From Bacteroidota bacterium (lineage in GTDB: Bacteria; Bacteroidota; Rhodothermia; Rhodothermales; UBA10348): 64,000 bases of DNA. Positions within the stretch are counted from its first letter, which is position 1. The number at the start of each line of letters is the position of its first letter. The stretch lies in NCBI GenBank assembly GCA_029262775.1, contig JAJCYR010000042.1, positions 1 through 64,000 on the forward strand, read 5' to 3'. Both the position numbers and the translations under genes were made by a program. Positions 1 to 6,670 of this stretch are shown here, piece by piece. The notes under the pieces are model-generated. The model was not told the origin of the DNA and did no database searches. It saw only the letters and a list, made by a program, of their open reading frames with translations.

Positions 1-50
1 AGGTGGTGGCTTCTTCTTGATTCCACCCTCGACCCTGGAAGGGTCGAGAA

Positions 51-289
51 TCACGTGAACAGGTCATAATCTCGTTCGGCTCTTTCTCGTTTCTTCTCCT
101 CCTTCTCCTGGTGCCGGACGTAACGACGGATGATGTCCTCATCCATTCCCACGGTGCGGATCCGCTCCTCAATGTATTCGCCCACCGCCCCCGTCATGAC
201 CCGAAACCGATACTTGGGCCCGCCCAGACAATGTGATAGGTACACTGATAGACGACGTGCGATAGCTTGCGGTATTTGCCCTTGCCTGC
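51..289 (-). pseudogene. broken IS200-type transposase TnpA
   Basis: Two frames together read as TnpA. One gives KYRKLSHVVYQCTYHIVW, the family's N-terminal strand. After a small indel near 222-228, another continues with PKYRFRVMTGAVGEYIEERI and then jumps straight to TVGMDEDIIRRYVRHQEKE, the family's C-terminal helix with the region of the catalytic Tyr nearby. The central ~75 residues, including the HUH-type His pair (normally in a GHVxPDHVHLL segment), are absent. A normal TnpA is ~130-150 aa. So this gene has both a frameshift and an internal deletion and cannot make an active transposase. It could be mobilised only by an intact relative elsewhere. Confidence 0.75.
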
Positions 290-328
290 CACAGTGCCAA
301 ATTACGGCATAGCCAACGGGGCCCATCA

Positions 329-347
329 CCACCGTCTGAGACGGTGG
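329..347. repeat. left-end hairpin of the IS200/IS605 remnant
   Basis: Perfect 8-bp stem (CCACCGTC / GACGGTGG) around a TGA loop, just upstream of the broken tnpA. A second perfect hairpin with a 9-bp stem lies at 28-48 on the other side of the gene. Paired subterminal hairpins are the hallmark of IS200/IS605 ends. Confidence 0.7.
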
Positions 348-361
348 GTTTCTACGCTGGA

Positions 362-1735
362 CTAAAAATCCCCGCCCCCGAGCAGCATGATCTTGTCGCG
401 GTCGTGGGGGACGCTGGCGAAGGCGTTCCGCGTGTCGACTATGAGGCTCGCTTTGTCGGCAATCATGGCGTACGGGAAGGCGCTGTGATCGGTGAGTAGA
501 ACGATTACGTCAGCCGCCGATATGGCCGCCGGGTCCAGCTGCGCTCCTTGGAGCGTCCGGCGCCCGCTTCGCGCCGTGAACGCGAACGATTCCACGTGCG
601 GGTCGCTGTATGAGAGTTTCTCAAACCCCGCATCGACCAGGAGAGATAGAATCTTTTCAGCCGGCGAGTGGCGCGTGTCGTCAACGTCGCGCTTGAACGC
701 GACGCCGAGCACGAGAACGTTTGCGTTCGATACTTTTACTCCTTGCGATGCCACCGCCCGGACCACGGCATCGACCACGTAGAACGGCATGTCTTCATTC
801 GTGCGGGCCGAGAGCGTGATGAAGCTTGTTTCGAAGTCGTAGCGGCGGGCGAGCCAGGAGAGGTAGTACGGATCGATCGGAATGCAGTGACCGCCGAGTC
901 CCGGCCCGGGGTAAAACGGCATGAAGCCGAAGGGCTTGGTGGCGGCGGCTTCGACCACCTCCCACATGGAAATGCCCCCCATGCGGTCGCAGAGGCGAGC
1001 CAGTTCATTGACGAGCGCAATATTCACCGAGCGGAAAATGTTCTCGAGCAGCTTTTCCATTTCAGCGACCTTCGGGCTCGATACCCGGTGGACCTTCGCC
1101 ACGACCTGCTGCACGGCGAAACAGGCAATATCCGTACAGGCGGGCGTCACGCCCCCCACAACGACCGGCGTATTGGCGGTCGTAAACTGCTGGTTTCCGG
1201 GATCAATGCGCTCCGGGCTGAACGCCAGAAACCAGTCTTTGCCAAGCGTCAGGCCTTTCTGTCGCGCTGCGGCCTCAATAATGGGCTGCACAATGCCTTC
1301 GGTCGTATCCGGGTAGGTCGTGCTCTTGAGAATAACCAGCTGCCCCGCCCGGATATGCGCCGCAATGGATTCCGCCGCCGAGCGGATGTACGTCGTGTCG
1401 GGATCCTTGTGCTCCGTGACGGGCGTGGGCACGCAGATGTAGAAAACGTCAATATCACCGGCCCCCTCGTAGTCATCCTGGGCCGTGAACAGCCCGCTTG
1501 CGTGCACCGCCTGAAAATGCTCCTCAGGCACGTCGGCAATGTAATTCTGCCCGGCACCGAGTCGCAGCACGCGCTCTGAGCTGACGTCGTAGCCAACCGT
1601 CTGAAAACCCTGCCGTGCATATTCTATCGCGAGGGGGAGGCCAACGTAGCCGAGGCCAATAATCCCGACCTTTGCTGCCTTGGTTTCAATTTTTGTCTTG
1701 ATGTCGCCGCGCGACATGGTTTCCGCAGAACGCAT
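362..1735 (-). CDS. wbpA: UDP-N-acetyl-D-glucosamine 6-dehydrogenase (WbpA/VipA type)
   Basis: Oxidises the C6 hydroxyl of a UDP-HexNAc sugar with two NAD+ to give a UDP-N-acetyl-hexuronic acid, a precursor for capsule or O-antigen repeat units. The Rossmann motif GIIGLGYVG is at residues 24-32, the catalytic cysteine lies in GGHCIPIDPYY (Cys284), and a C-terminal GVAFKRDVDDTRHSPA segment is typical of the UDP-binding domain. At 457 aa it has the usual family length. WbpA (UDP-GlcNAc) is favoured over WecC (UDP-ManNAc) from the overall sequence pattern, but substrate cannot be settled by eye. An internal ATG at residue 7 is an alternative start. It is the last gene of a minus-strand set with the YjbH-like protein and a lipoprotein. 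Confidence 0.85.
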   Translation of the reverse strand: MRSAETMSRGDIKTKIETKAAKVGIIGLGYVGLPLAIEYARQGFQTVGYDVSSERVLRLGAGQNYIADVPEEHFQAVHASGLFTAQDDYEGAGDIDVFYICVPTPVTEHKDPDTTYIRSAAESIAAHIRAGQLVILKSTTYPDTTEGIVQPIIEAAARQKGLTLGKDWFLAFSPERIDPGNQQFTTANTPVVVGGVTPACTDIACFAVQQVVAKVHRVSSPKVAEMEKLLENIFRSVNIALVNELARLCDRMGGISMWEVVEAAATKPFGFMPFYPGPGLGGHCIPIDPYYLSWLARRYDFETSFITLSARTNEDMPFYVVDAVVRAVASQGVKVSNANVLVLGVAFKRDVDDTRHSPAEKILSLLVDAGFEKLSYSDPHVESFAFTARSGRRTLQGAQLDPAAISAADVIVLLTDHSAFPYAMIADKASLIVDTRNAFASVPHDRDKIMLLGGGDF

Positions 1736-1794
1736 AGTCTAACAGGAATAATTGGATGTAAATGGACGCGCACTCCGGTACGCTCCGGCGCACG

Positions 1795-2547
1795 TCAATT
1801 CCCCACCGGAAGCCGATAAATTCCGGAAACGGAGAACGAAAAATAACGCTCATCCAGCAAAGCGCCGGTCAGGCGCACCCAGCGTACGGGCGACACCCAC
1901 CCCGCCCAGTTCAAGCGGTGCGTGTCGTATTCAGCGCCGAGCCCCACGCGGTCAAACACGTTCACGCCCACCGAGCCAAACGCCCGGTCGTCTATTTCAA
2001 GCCGGTTGGCGTCAAAAAAGTCGAATCCGTGCCCGATGCTTGCCTCCGCGGCAACGCCTCCCGCGCCCGCCTTCCATACCTCCACCCGTTTGGAAGCTAC
2101 GGCGAAGAGCGCGTGGAAATTCCGCGTGCCCCCGACGTCTCGAATGCCCACGGCCACGGCCGGCAGCACCCTCCGCTGCCTGACGGCGACAAACGTTGCC
2201 CCAATAGAGCGGTCAGCGCCCCGGAAATCCACCACGTCGAAGCGGCGAACGAGCCGCACGTAGACTTCAAGCCGGGGGAGCGCAACCATGCTGGCGGCCA
2301 GAATCATTTCGTCGCACCGGGGCACACGCGGCGCTGACAACCCGGCATCGCCGTCCGGATTGCAGAGCTGCGACGCCGGCACCACGCGCTCATCCACACG
2401 CCCATAATGCAGCCGCGCCGTGCCGTCTTCTGCGAGCAGCGCGGTCGGCGCAAACGCCCAGCCAGACGTACCATAAAGAGATTGGGCGGCTGTGTCCACA
2501 ACACAGCCGCCCAATACCAGAAGTAAAACTGAGAGGCGAGTTTTCAC
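1795..2547 (-). CDS. YjbH-like outer-membrane protein of exopolysaccharide export
   Basis: Secreted 250-aa protein with an N-terminal signal sequence. LLVLGGC could be a lipobox, or cleavage could fall after TAAQ. The body has the pattern of the YjbH family: an early proximal segment (TSGWAFAPTALLAEDGTARL), then PRLEVYVRLVRRFD, GADRSIGATF and AVGIRDVGGTRNFHALFAVASKR. These correspond to the family's conserved DRS and G(I/V)RD..GT..F...Y..ASK elements. YjbH proteins are outer-membrane beta-barrel partners of exopolysaccharide production. At 250 aa it is shorter than the ~700-aa enterobacterial form and covers only the first conserved half. It lies between a lipoprotein gene (20 bp upstream) and the sugar dehydrogenase, consistent with a role in polymer export. 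Confidence 0.6.
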   Translation of the reverse strand: MKTRLSVLLLVLGGCVVDTAAQSLYGTSGWAFAPTALLAEDGTARLHYGRVDERVVPASQLCNPDGDAGLSAPRVPRCDEMILAASMVALPRLEVYVRLVRRFDVVDFRGADRSIGATFVAVRQRRVLPAVAVGIRDVGGTRNFHALFAVASKRVEVWKAGAGGVAAEASIGHGFDFFDANRLEIDDRAFGSVGVNVFDRVGLGAEYDTHRLNWAGWVSPVRWVRLTGALLDERYFSFSVSGIYRLPVGN

Positions 2548-2567
2548 TTCCCTGAAGGGTTAATGCA

Positions 2568-3305
2568 TTAACCGGGGCTCTGCGCCTGCCTTACAATGAT
2601 CACGAATCCTACTGTGAAGACGCCCTGTACGGGACCGCCCAAGAATGCGCTCTCGGACTTGCCAGAAGCAAGGCCCTGCTGCACGAGATTACGGAACGTC
2701 TGCGACACACCATTCTGTGTCACACGGATATTATTGATCAGATTCCTGTCGCGGCTCACTTCTTCGTTGATGGTGCCAAACCGGCCAGCGGTCCAGAAAC
2801 CACCTGATCCGCCGGCCGTCGTACGGACCATGTTGGAGAACGAGCCGTCCGCATTGAACGTGAAGGCCACCTTGTTACCCGCGTTGTCCGTATGCCTGAT
2901 TTGACGCGAAGCCGCATCGGGCTGCGAAATGATGGATGCATTCGTGCTGCTGAATGTCGTCATGACGGCATTCGTAGGCTGCCCATTGGAATCCAGGAGA
3001 AGAACCGTAACCGATGATTCCAGCGTTTGGCCCTGCGAGTCAACGACGGGGACAATGAAGGCAACGGCTGTCGGGCTCGTGTTAATCTGAAGACCGAGCG
3101 CCGTGAGTTGACCGGCAGCTGCGGCGACCGATGGGCGAGCGAGCGACGTCTGCACCACCGGGTTGCTGGACGTTGTTTCCTGAACCGTGGCCTCGGGCGG
3201 GCGCTGCAGGTCGTCATCGGGCTTATCGTCCGAATCGCATGCCGAGAAGAGCAGTGCGGACGCCAAAAGTAAGAGTAAGGGAAGTCGGCTGAGTTTGAAC
3301 AGCAT
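2568..3305 (-). CDS. hypothetical lipoprotein
   Basis: 245-aa protein with a clear lipoprotein signal: hydrophobic stretch LLLLLASALLFSAC with lipobox FSAC, followed by an acidic DSDDKPDDD linker. The start at 3305 was chosen over an upstream extension because it gives this signal peptide and is preceded by a good Shine-Dalgarno (GAGAGGA, 8 bp spacing). The mature part contains no domain I recognise. It is rich in Ser/Thr/Gln, with a Gly-rich segment near residue 165 and a hydrophobic C-terminus (VFTVGFVIIV). It is the first gene of the minus-strand group with the YjbH-like protein and wbpA, so an accessory role in polysaccharide export is possible but unproven. Confidence 0.7.
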   Translation of the reverse strand: MLFKLSRLPLLLLLASALLFSACDSDDKPDDDLQRPPEATVQETTSSNPVVQTSLARPSVAAAAGQLTALGLQINTSPTAVAFIVPVVDSQGQTLESSVTVLLLDSNGQPTNAVMTTFSSTNASIISQPDAASRQIRHTDNAGNKVAFTFNADGSFSNMVRTTAGGSGGFWTAGRFGTINEEVSRDRNLINNIRVTQNGVSQTFRNLVQQGLASGKSESAFLGGPVQGVFTVGFVIIVRQAQSPG

Positions 3306-3503
3306 GGGTGAATCCTCTCTGGAGGCAATTTGTGGATGAAGGTTGACCTGCAATATAACGCGCACGCACGAACCGCGCAGCCGTACCGACTGCAGAATCG
3401 TACTCAAGCGAAAATAAGGCGTTGCCGGGCAGCAATGCACCAGCTCCCCATCATGTTCGCCGAATGTGTATATTTCGTCACTTAGCATCCATCCACCCCG
3501 CCT
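3306..3503. promoter_or_regulatory. divergent intergenic region between polysaccharide genes
   Basis: 198 bp separating the minus-strand lipoprotein operon and the plus-strand WecA-like fusion. It must hold promoters for both directions. It is clearly more AT-rich near 3400-3500 than its surroundings. I could not pick out a convincing -35/-10 pair or a terminator, and no operator-like palindrome stands out. Confidence 0.35.
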
Positions 3504-5342
3504 ATGGACCTTACAGCAAATATAGTTGCACCCCTGGCTGCATTTGCCGTAACCCTCGCCCTGTTACCAGTTACGATCCGCATTTGCCACGTTCGCGGTT
3601 GGCTCGCCAACCCCAAACAGGACCGTTGGCATGACACGCCTACAGCGCTTTTTGGAGGTATTGCGCTGTTTGCAGGCGTTATTGTGGCCATGGCGATCTC
3701 GGCCCAGAGTCTGCCCGCCGTCTGGCCGCTGGCCGCAGGAGCCGCGCTCATGGCCATGACCGGTATGGCAGACGATGTCTGGCGTCTTCCGCCGTGGCTC
3801 CGAATTACCATCGAATTGGCTGCCGCCGTACTCGTTGTGCGGGCTGGACTCGGATTTGAGAATGCCGGCCTGCTCGGGCACGCAATCAGTGTGATTTGGA
3901 TCGTGCTTGCCGTCAACGCGGTGAACCTGATCGATGGCGCAGACGGTGTCGCTGCCAGTGTCGTGGGCGTAGCCGCGCTCGTCGCGGGCCTTAGTCTCAC
4001 AGGACCGCTCGCATCCGTTGCATTTGCCCTTGCCGCTGCATGTGGCGCATTTCTACTCTTTAACCGCCCCCCTGCTTCCATTTTCATGGGAGATGCCGGA
4101 AGCCTCACCATCGGCTACGTGCTTGCCGTACTCGCCATGCAAGTTGGTACGGGCATATCCGAGACCAACACGCTGCTTCAGATGGCTGTGGCATTCATTT
4201 TTGTGAGCGTACCATTCATGGATGCCGTATTTGTTGCCCTCGTTCGCATCCTGGTTGGCGTAAATCCGGCGAAAGGCGGAACTCACCACATCCATCACCG
4301 GCTTCGAATGGCCGGCCTGTCGGCCAATCACACGGTGGGGTTGTTGGCGTTTATCGCCCTGACGTTCACCTGCACCGCCGCGCTGGCTGAAAGACAACCT
4401 ACGCTGTTTGGCATGCTCATCCTCTTCGGGATCGTTACCATGCTGCTGCTTGAGGTGCTATTAGTCCACGAGACAGGTTACCTGCCCGGCCGCGATGGCG
4501 AAGGTGCCGACCGGCGCTATCTGAAGCGGGCTGCCGAACTCGTTCGCCGTATTTCGCCCTGGCCAAAAGTAGCGGCCGATGCCGTTGTCGTCGGTACCAC
4601 ATTCCTGGTGGCAGGCATATTGGTAAGCCAGGTGGAAAGCCTTGCAGCCACTACGCTCGTGACCGGCTTCGCGCTTGCCGTAATTATCAAGCTGGGCGTC
4701 ATGGCGGCCTTCAGGCTCTATGCCTACCGCTGGCTGGCCTCCACAGGCACCCCAGATCTCATTCGGCTTCTGGCTGCCATCGTGGCATCGTCTGCCGTTC
4801 TCGCGCTGGGTGTTGCTCTAACCGGCTACGACGGTGTCGGTGCCCGGTGGATCATTGTCGATTTCATGGCGAGCGCCATAGCTCTCGTCGGCATGCGCCT
4901 TGGCTACCGGGCATTTCGATCTATCGTAGCGCTGCAGCGACGAGCGGGCCAGAAGGTCCTGCTGTACGGCGCCGGGCAGAGCGGCACATTTGCCATTCGC
5001 GAAATGCGACTCAACCCAAAGCGCGCCATGAACCCGGTGGGCTTCATTGACGACGACGCCGCGAAACATGGCGCCAAAGTCTATGGCATTACCGTCCTCG
5101 GTGGCTTCTCTGCAATTGCCCACGCCATAAAGTCGACCGGGGCAACCCAGCTCGTTCTTTGTTCTTCGAAAATACCGGAGTCACAGTGGCGACGCGCACA
5201 AGCCGTGTGTAAACAGGAAGGTATTACGTGTGCCCGCATGACGTTTGATTTCCTGGAAGATGCGCGGGCACCGGTTTTCCAGGAGTCTGGTGACGGTAGC
5301 GGCGTCAGAGCCATCGGCCCGCCACGACTAAGCAATGCTTAA
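3504..5342 (+). CDS. WecA/TagO-like sugar-1-phosphate transferase fused to a CapD/FlaA1-like N-terminal region
   Basis: The N-terminal ~330 residues are a polytopic WecA/MraY-family enzyme that transfers HexNAc-1-P from UDP to undecaprenyl phosphate, starting a polysaccharide repeat unit on the inner membrane. Key motifs are present: Asp pair in [10 protein letters not shown] (90-91), NLIDGADG (141-148), FMGDAGS (194-200) and the cytoplasmic HHIHHR (261-266). Residues ~350-612 look like the membrane part of CapD/FlaA1 proteins plus a Rossmann segment (LLYGAGQSG ~485, then GFIDDD). The SDR catalytic YxxxK domain of those dehydratases is missing. WecA alone is ~350 aa, so this is a fusion, in frame without interruption. 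It is the initiating enzyme of the locus; the role of the second half (nucleotide or redox sensing?) is unknown. Confidence 0.8.
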   Translation: MDLTANIVAPLAAFAVTLALLPVTIRICHVRGWLANPKQDRWHDTPTALFGGIALFAGVIVAMAISAQSLPAVWPLAAGAALMAMTGMADDVWRLPPWLRITIELAAAVLVVRAGLGFENAGLLGHAISVIWIVLAVNAVNLIDGADGVAASVVGVAALVAGLSLTGPLASVAFALAAACGAFLLFNRPPASIFMGDAGSLTIGYVLAVLAMQVGTGISETNTLLQMAVAFIFVSVPFMDAVFVALVRILVGVNPAKGGTHHIHHRLRMAGLSANHTVGLLAFIALTFTCTAALAERQPTLFGMLILFGIVTMLLLEVLLVHETGYLPGRDGEGADRRYLKRAAELVRRISPWPKVAADAVVVGTTFLVAGILVSQVESLAATTLVTGFALAVIIKLGVMAAFRLYAYRWLASTGTPDLIRLLAAIVASSAVLALGVALTGYDGVGARWIIVDFMASAIALVGMRLGYRAFRSIVALQRRAGQKVLLYGAGQSGTFAIREMRLNPKRAMNPVGFIDDDAAKHGAKVYGITVLGGFSAIAHAIKSTGATQLVLCSSKIPESQWRRAQAVCKQEGITCARMTFDFLEDARAPVFQESGDGSGVRAIGPPRLSNA

Positions 5343-5401
5343 TGAGAATATGCAGGAACTGCGGCCCCGGAAATTTTAGATGTTAGTAGGCTAATGGTCT
5401 T

Positions 5402-5710
5402 ATGGACGGAATTGTGCCCCGAACCGACAACGGAAAGGAGTTCACCGATCGTCTGTTTGGGGCCAGAGCGCGCGGTTCCACGAGCAAACATGAGTTTGAG
5501 GCTCTTACTGCACTTGGCATTAAGCACCGCCTGACGCCCGTTAGAAGGCCACAGACGAATGGTATGGTCGAACACTATGCCTATATTTGCAACCAGCATT
5601 TGCTTCAATCTGTCCTCGGGAGCAAACCACCCATCCAAGCCATGAAGGACTGGTACGCACACCCTCACCTCTTCAAACGAAGGCCTTACAACCGTCAGGG
5701 ACGTGACACC
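5402..5710 (+). pseudogene. IS481-type transposase remnant
   Basis: C-terminal part of a DDE (integrase-core) transposase. TDNGKEFTDRLFGAR includes the second catalytic Asp, PQTNGMVEH includes the region of the catalytic Glu, and LGSKPPIQAMKDWYAHPHLF plus RRPYNRQGRDT match the conserved IS481 C-terminus. The N-terminal HTH and first catalytic Asp are absent. Around 5578 the sequence skips ~30 residues normally found between VERF and the LGSK motif. The reading frame then runs on into unrelated sequence. It is inactive. It lies directly after the WecA-like gene, so insertion events have shaped this part of the polysaccharide cluster. Confidence 0.75.
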
Positions 5711-5711
5711 T

Positions 5712-5960
5712 ACTCAACTACCCCCCCTGTATCGGCCCCGCACAATTTTACCTCCTCACTCGGTCTCCAGTACCTTTACCTACCACGGTCTGTAGGATGG
5801 ATATACCCGAAATCACTGCTGTCCCAACGTTTGAAGCCTTGGAGCCCGTAATATGAAGGTAGACAGTGACATAGAGAGAATAAGGGGCGATGTCGATATG
5901 AACTTCAGTTTGCGCATTGGGTGTGGCATATTGCCCCATCTGATGTTCACTTGTGCGGCT
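5712..5960. other. non-coding debris between two IS remnants
   Basis: About 250 bp between the IS481 and IS4 transposase fragments. I see no credible gene, no paired terminal inverted repeats and no RNA gene. It is less GC-rich than the flanking genes. It probably contains the degenerate left end of the IS4-type element. Confidence 0.3.
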
Positions 5961-5964
5961 CCTC

Positions 5965-6165
5965 ATGCATTCGGGCAAACTGGTTTTCGCTCAATTGATG
6001 GCCAACCTGCCGCGTCCGACGTATCAGCGGGCGGTCGGCCGCTATCGTCTATCGTGGCCAGTTCAAGGTCAAGTCCTTCTCGTGCTTGGACCAGTTCCTG
6101 GTTCTCGCCAGTTTCGTCTCAACGGGAGCTGTTCTGAAAACGTTGGGACAGCAGCGAAACAGTAA
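5965..6165 (+). pseudogene. IS4-family transposase N-terminal remnant
   Basis: Reads SGKLVFAQLMANLPRPTYQR in one frame, then YRGQFKVKSFSCLDQFLVLA in another. Together they match the conserved N-terminus of IS4-group transposases (GKxVFxQLM...F...V.RY.G...VKSFSCWDQFL). The frame break coincides with a 7-bp tandem duplication, CTATCGT repeated at 6042-6048 and 6049-6055, so the cause of the frameshift is visible. The sequence stops resembling the family after ~65 residues, and the DDE catalytic core is missing. The end abuts the stop codon of the SLBB protein on the other strand. Confidence 0.7.
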
Positions 6166-6666
6166 CTAATTCGCTGAAATCCTCTCAATAAGTAGCGCCA
6201 ATGCCGCCGCAGCCGACACGATCGGAAACAGGTCGCGAACGCTGAACGTCTGCCTGACGACCGACTCGGCGCTGAGGACGTCGCCAGATTGCAGGACAGG
6301 ATCGGCATCAGATACCACAATCTGGTTTTCCATTTCGAGGTTCATGACGACCTCTCTCGACGTGTCCGTGAGCCGGTGCAGTTGAAGCTGAACTCGACGG
6401 ACCGACCGACGTGCGCGTTCGGGTACCTGTGGCCCGCCAGCGAGCGAGATCAGTTCGCTGAGTTTCGTTTCTCTCGGAACTTCGTAGAGCCCCGGAAAAC
6501 GCATGGCACCCCAGACGTGGACTTGGATAGTCACGTCTCCGGCATCAGAGTAATTATAGTAGGCTGCCGTGTTGAGGCGCGACCTGTCAAGATCTGTATT
6601 CTGACCGTTGGCAGCGAGCGACATGGCGGACAGTGCCACCAGAGCTATAATTGATTTTGCATGCAT
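6166..6666 (-). CDS. SLBB-domain polysaccharide export protein
   Basis: 166-aa secreted protein with signal peptide MHAKSIIALVALSAMSLAANG, one SLBB (ubiquitin-like beta-grasp) domain around residues 40-130 (VHVWGAMRFPGLYEVPRETK, LISLAGGPQVP) and a C-terminal hydrophobic segment (LFPIVSAAAALALLIERIS) that could anchor it in a membrane. Wza-type exporters carry an export domain followed by SLBB repeats. Here the export domain is missing, so it is probably an accessory or minimal export component rather than a full outer-membrane channel. The gene starts 4 bp after the stop of the Wzc-like kinase, and translation is probably coupled. The start at 6666 was preferred because it gives a proper signal peptide. 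Confidence 0.7.
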   Translation of the reverse strand: MHAKSIIALVALSAMSLAANGQNTDLDRSRLNTAAYYNYSDAGDVTIQVHVWGAMRFPGLYEVPRETKLSELISLAGGPQVPERARRSVRRVQLQLHRLTDTSREVVMNLEMENQIVVSDADPVLQSGDVLSAESVVRQTFSVRDLFPIVSAAAALALLIERISAN

Positions 6667-6670
6667 GAGC

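Larger units (their letters stand above)
1..350 (-). mobile_element. IS200/IS605-family element remnant
   Basis: A short element with the architecture of an IS200/IS605 insertion sequence. An imperfect TnpA reading frame on the minus strand lies between two hairpins, one at 329-347 (CCACCGTC stem, TGA loop) and one at 28-48 (CTCGACCCT stem, GGA loop). Such subterminal hairpins are what TnpA recognises in this family. There are no terminal inverted repeats, as expected. The element sits 14 bp past the stop of the nucleotide-sugar dehydrogenase. The right boundary may lie outside the window, so the exact ends are not known. Confidence 0.7.

Noticed and set aside
668..1579. 303-aa plus-strand frame opposite the UDP-GlcNAc dehydrogenase
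   Set aside because: Antisense shadow; the minus-strand enzyme has all motifs.
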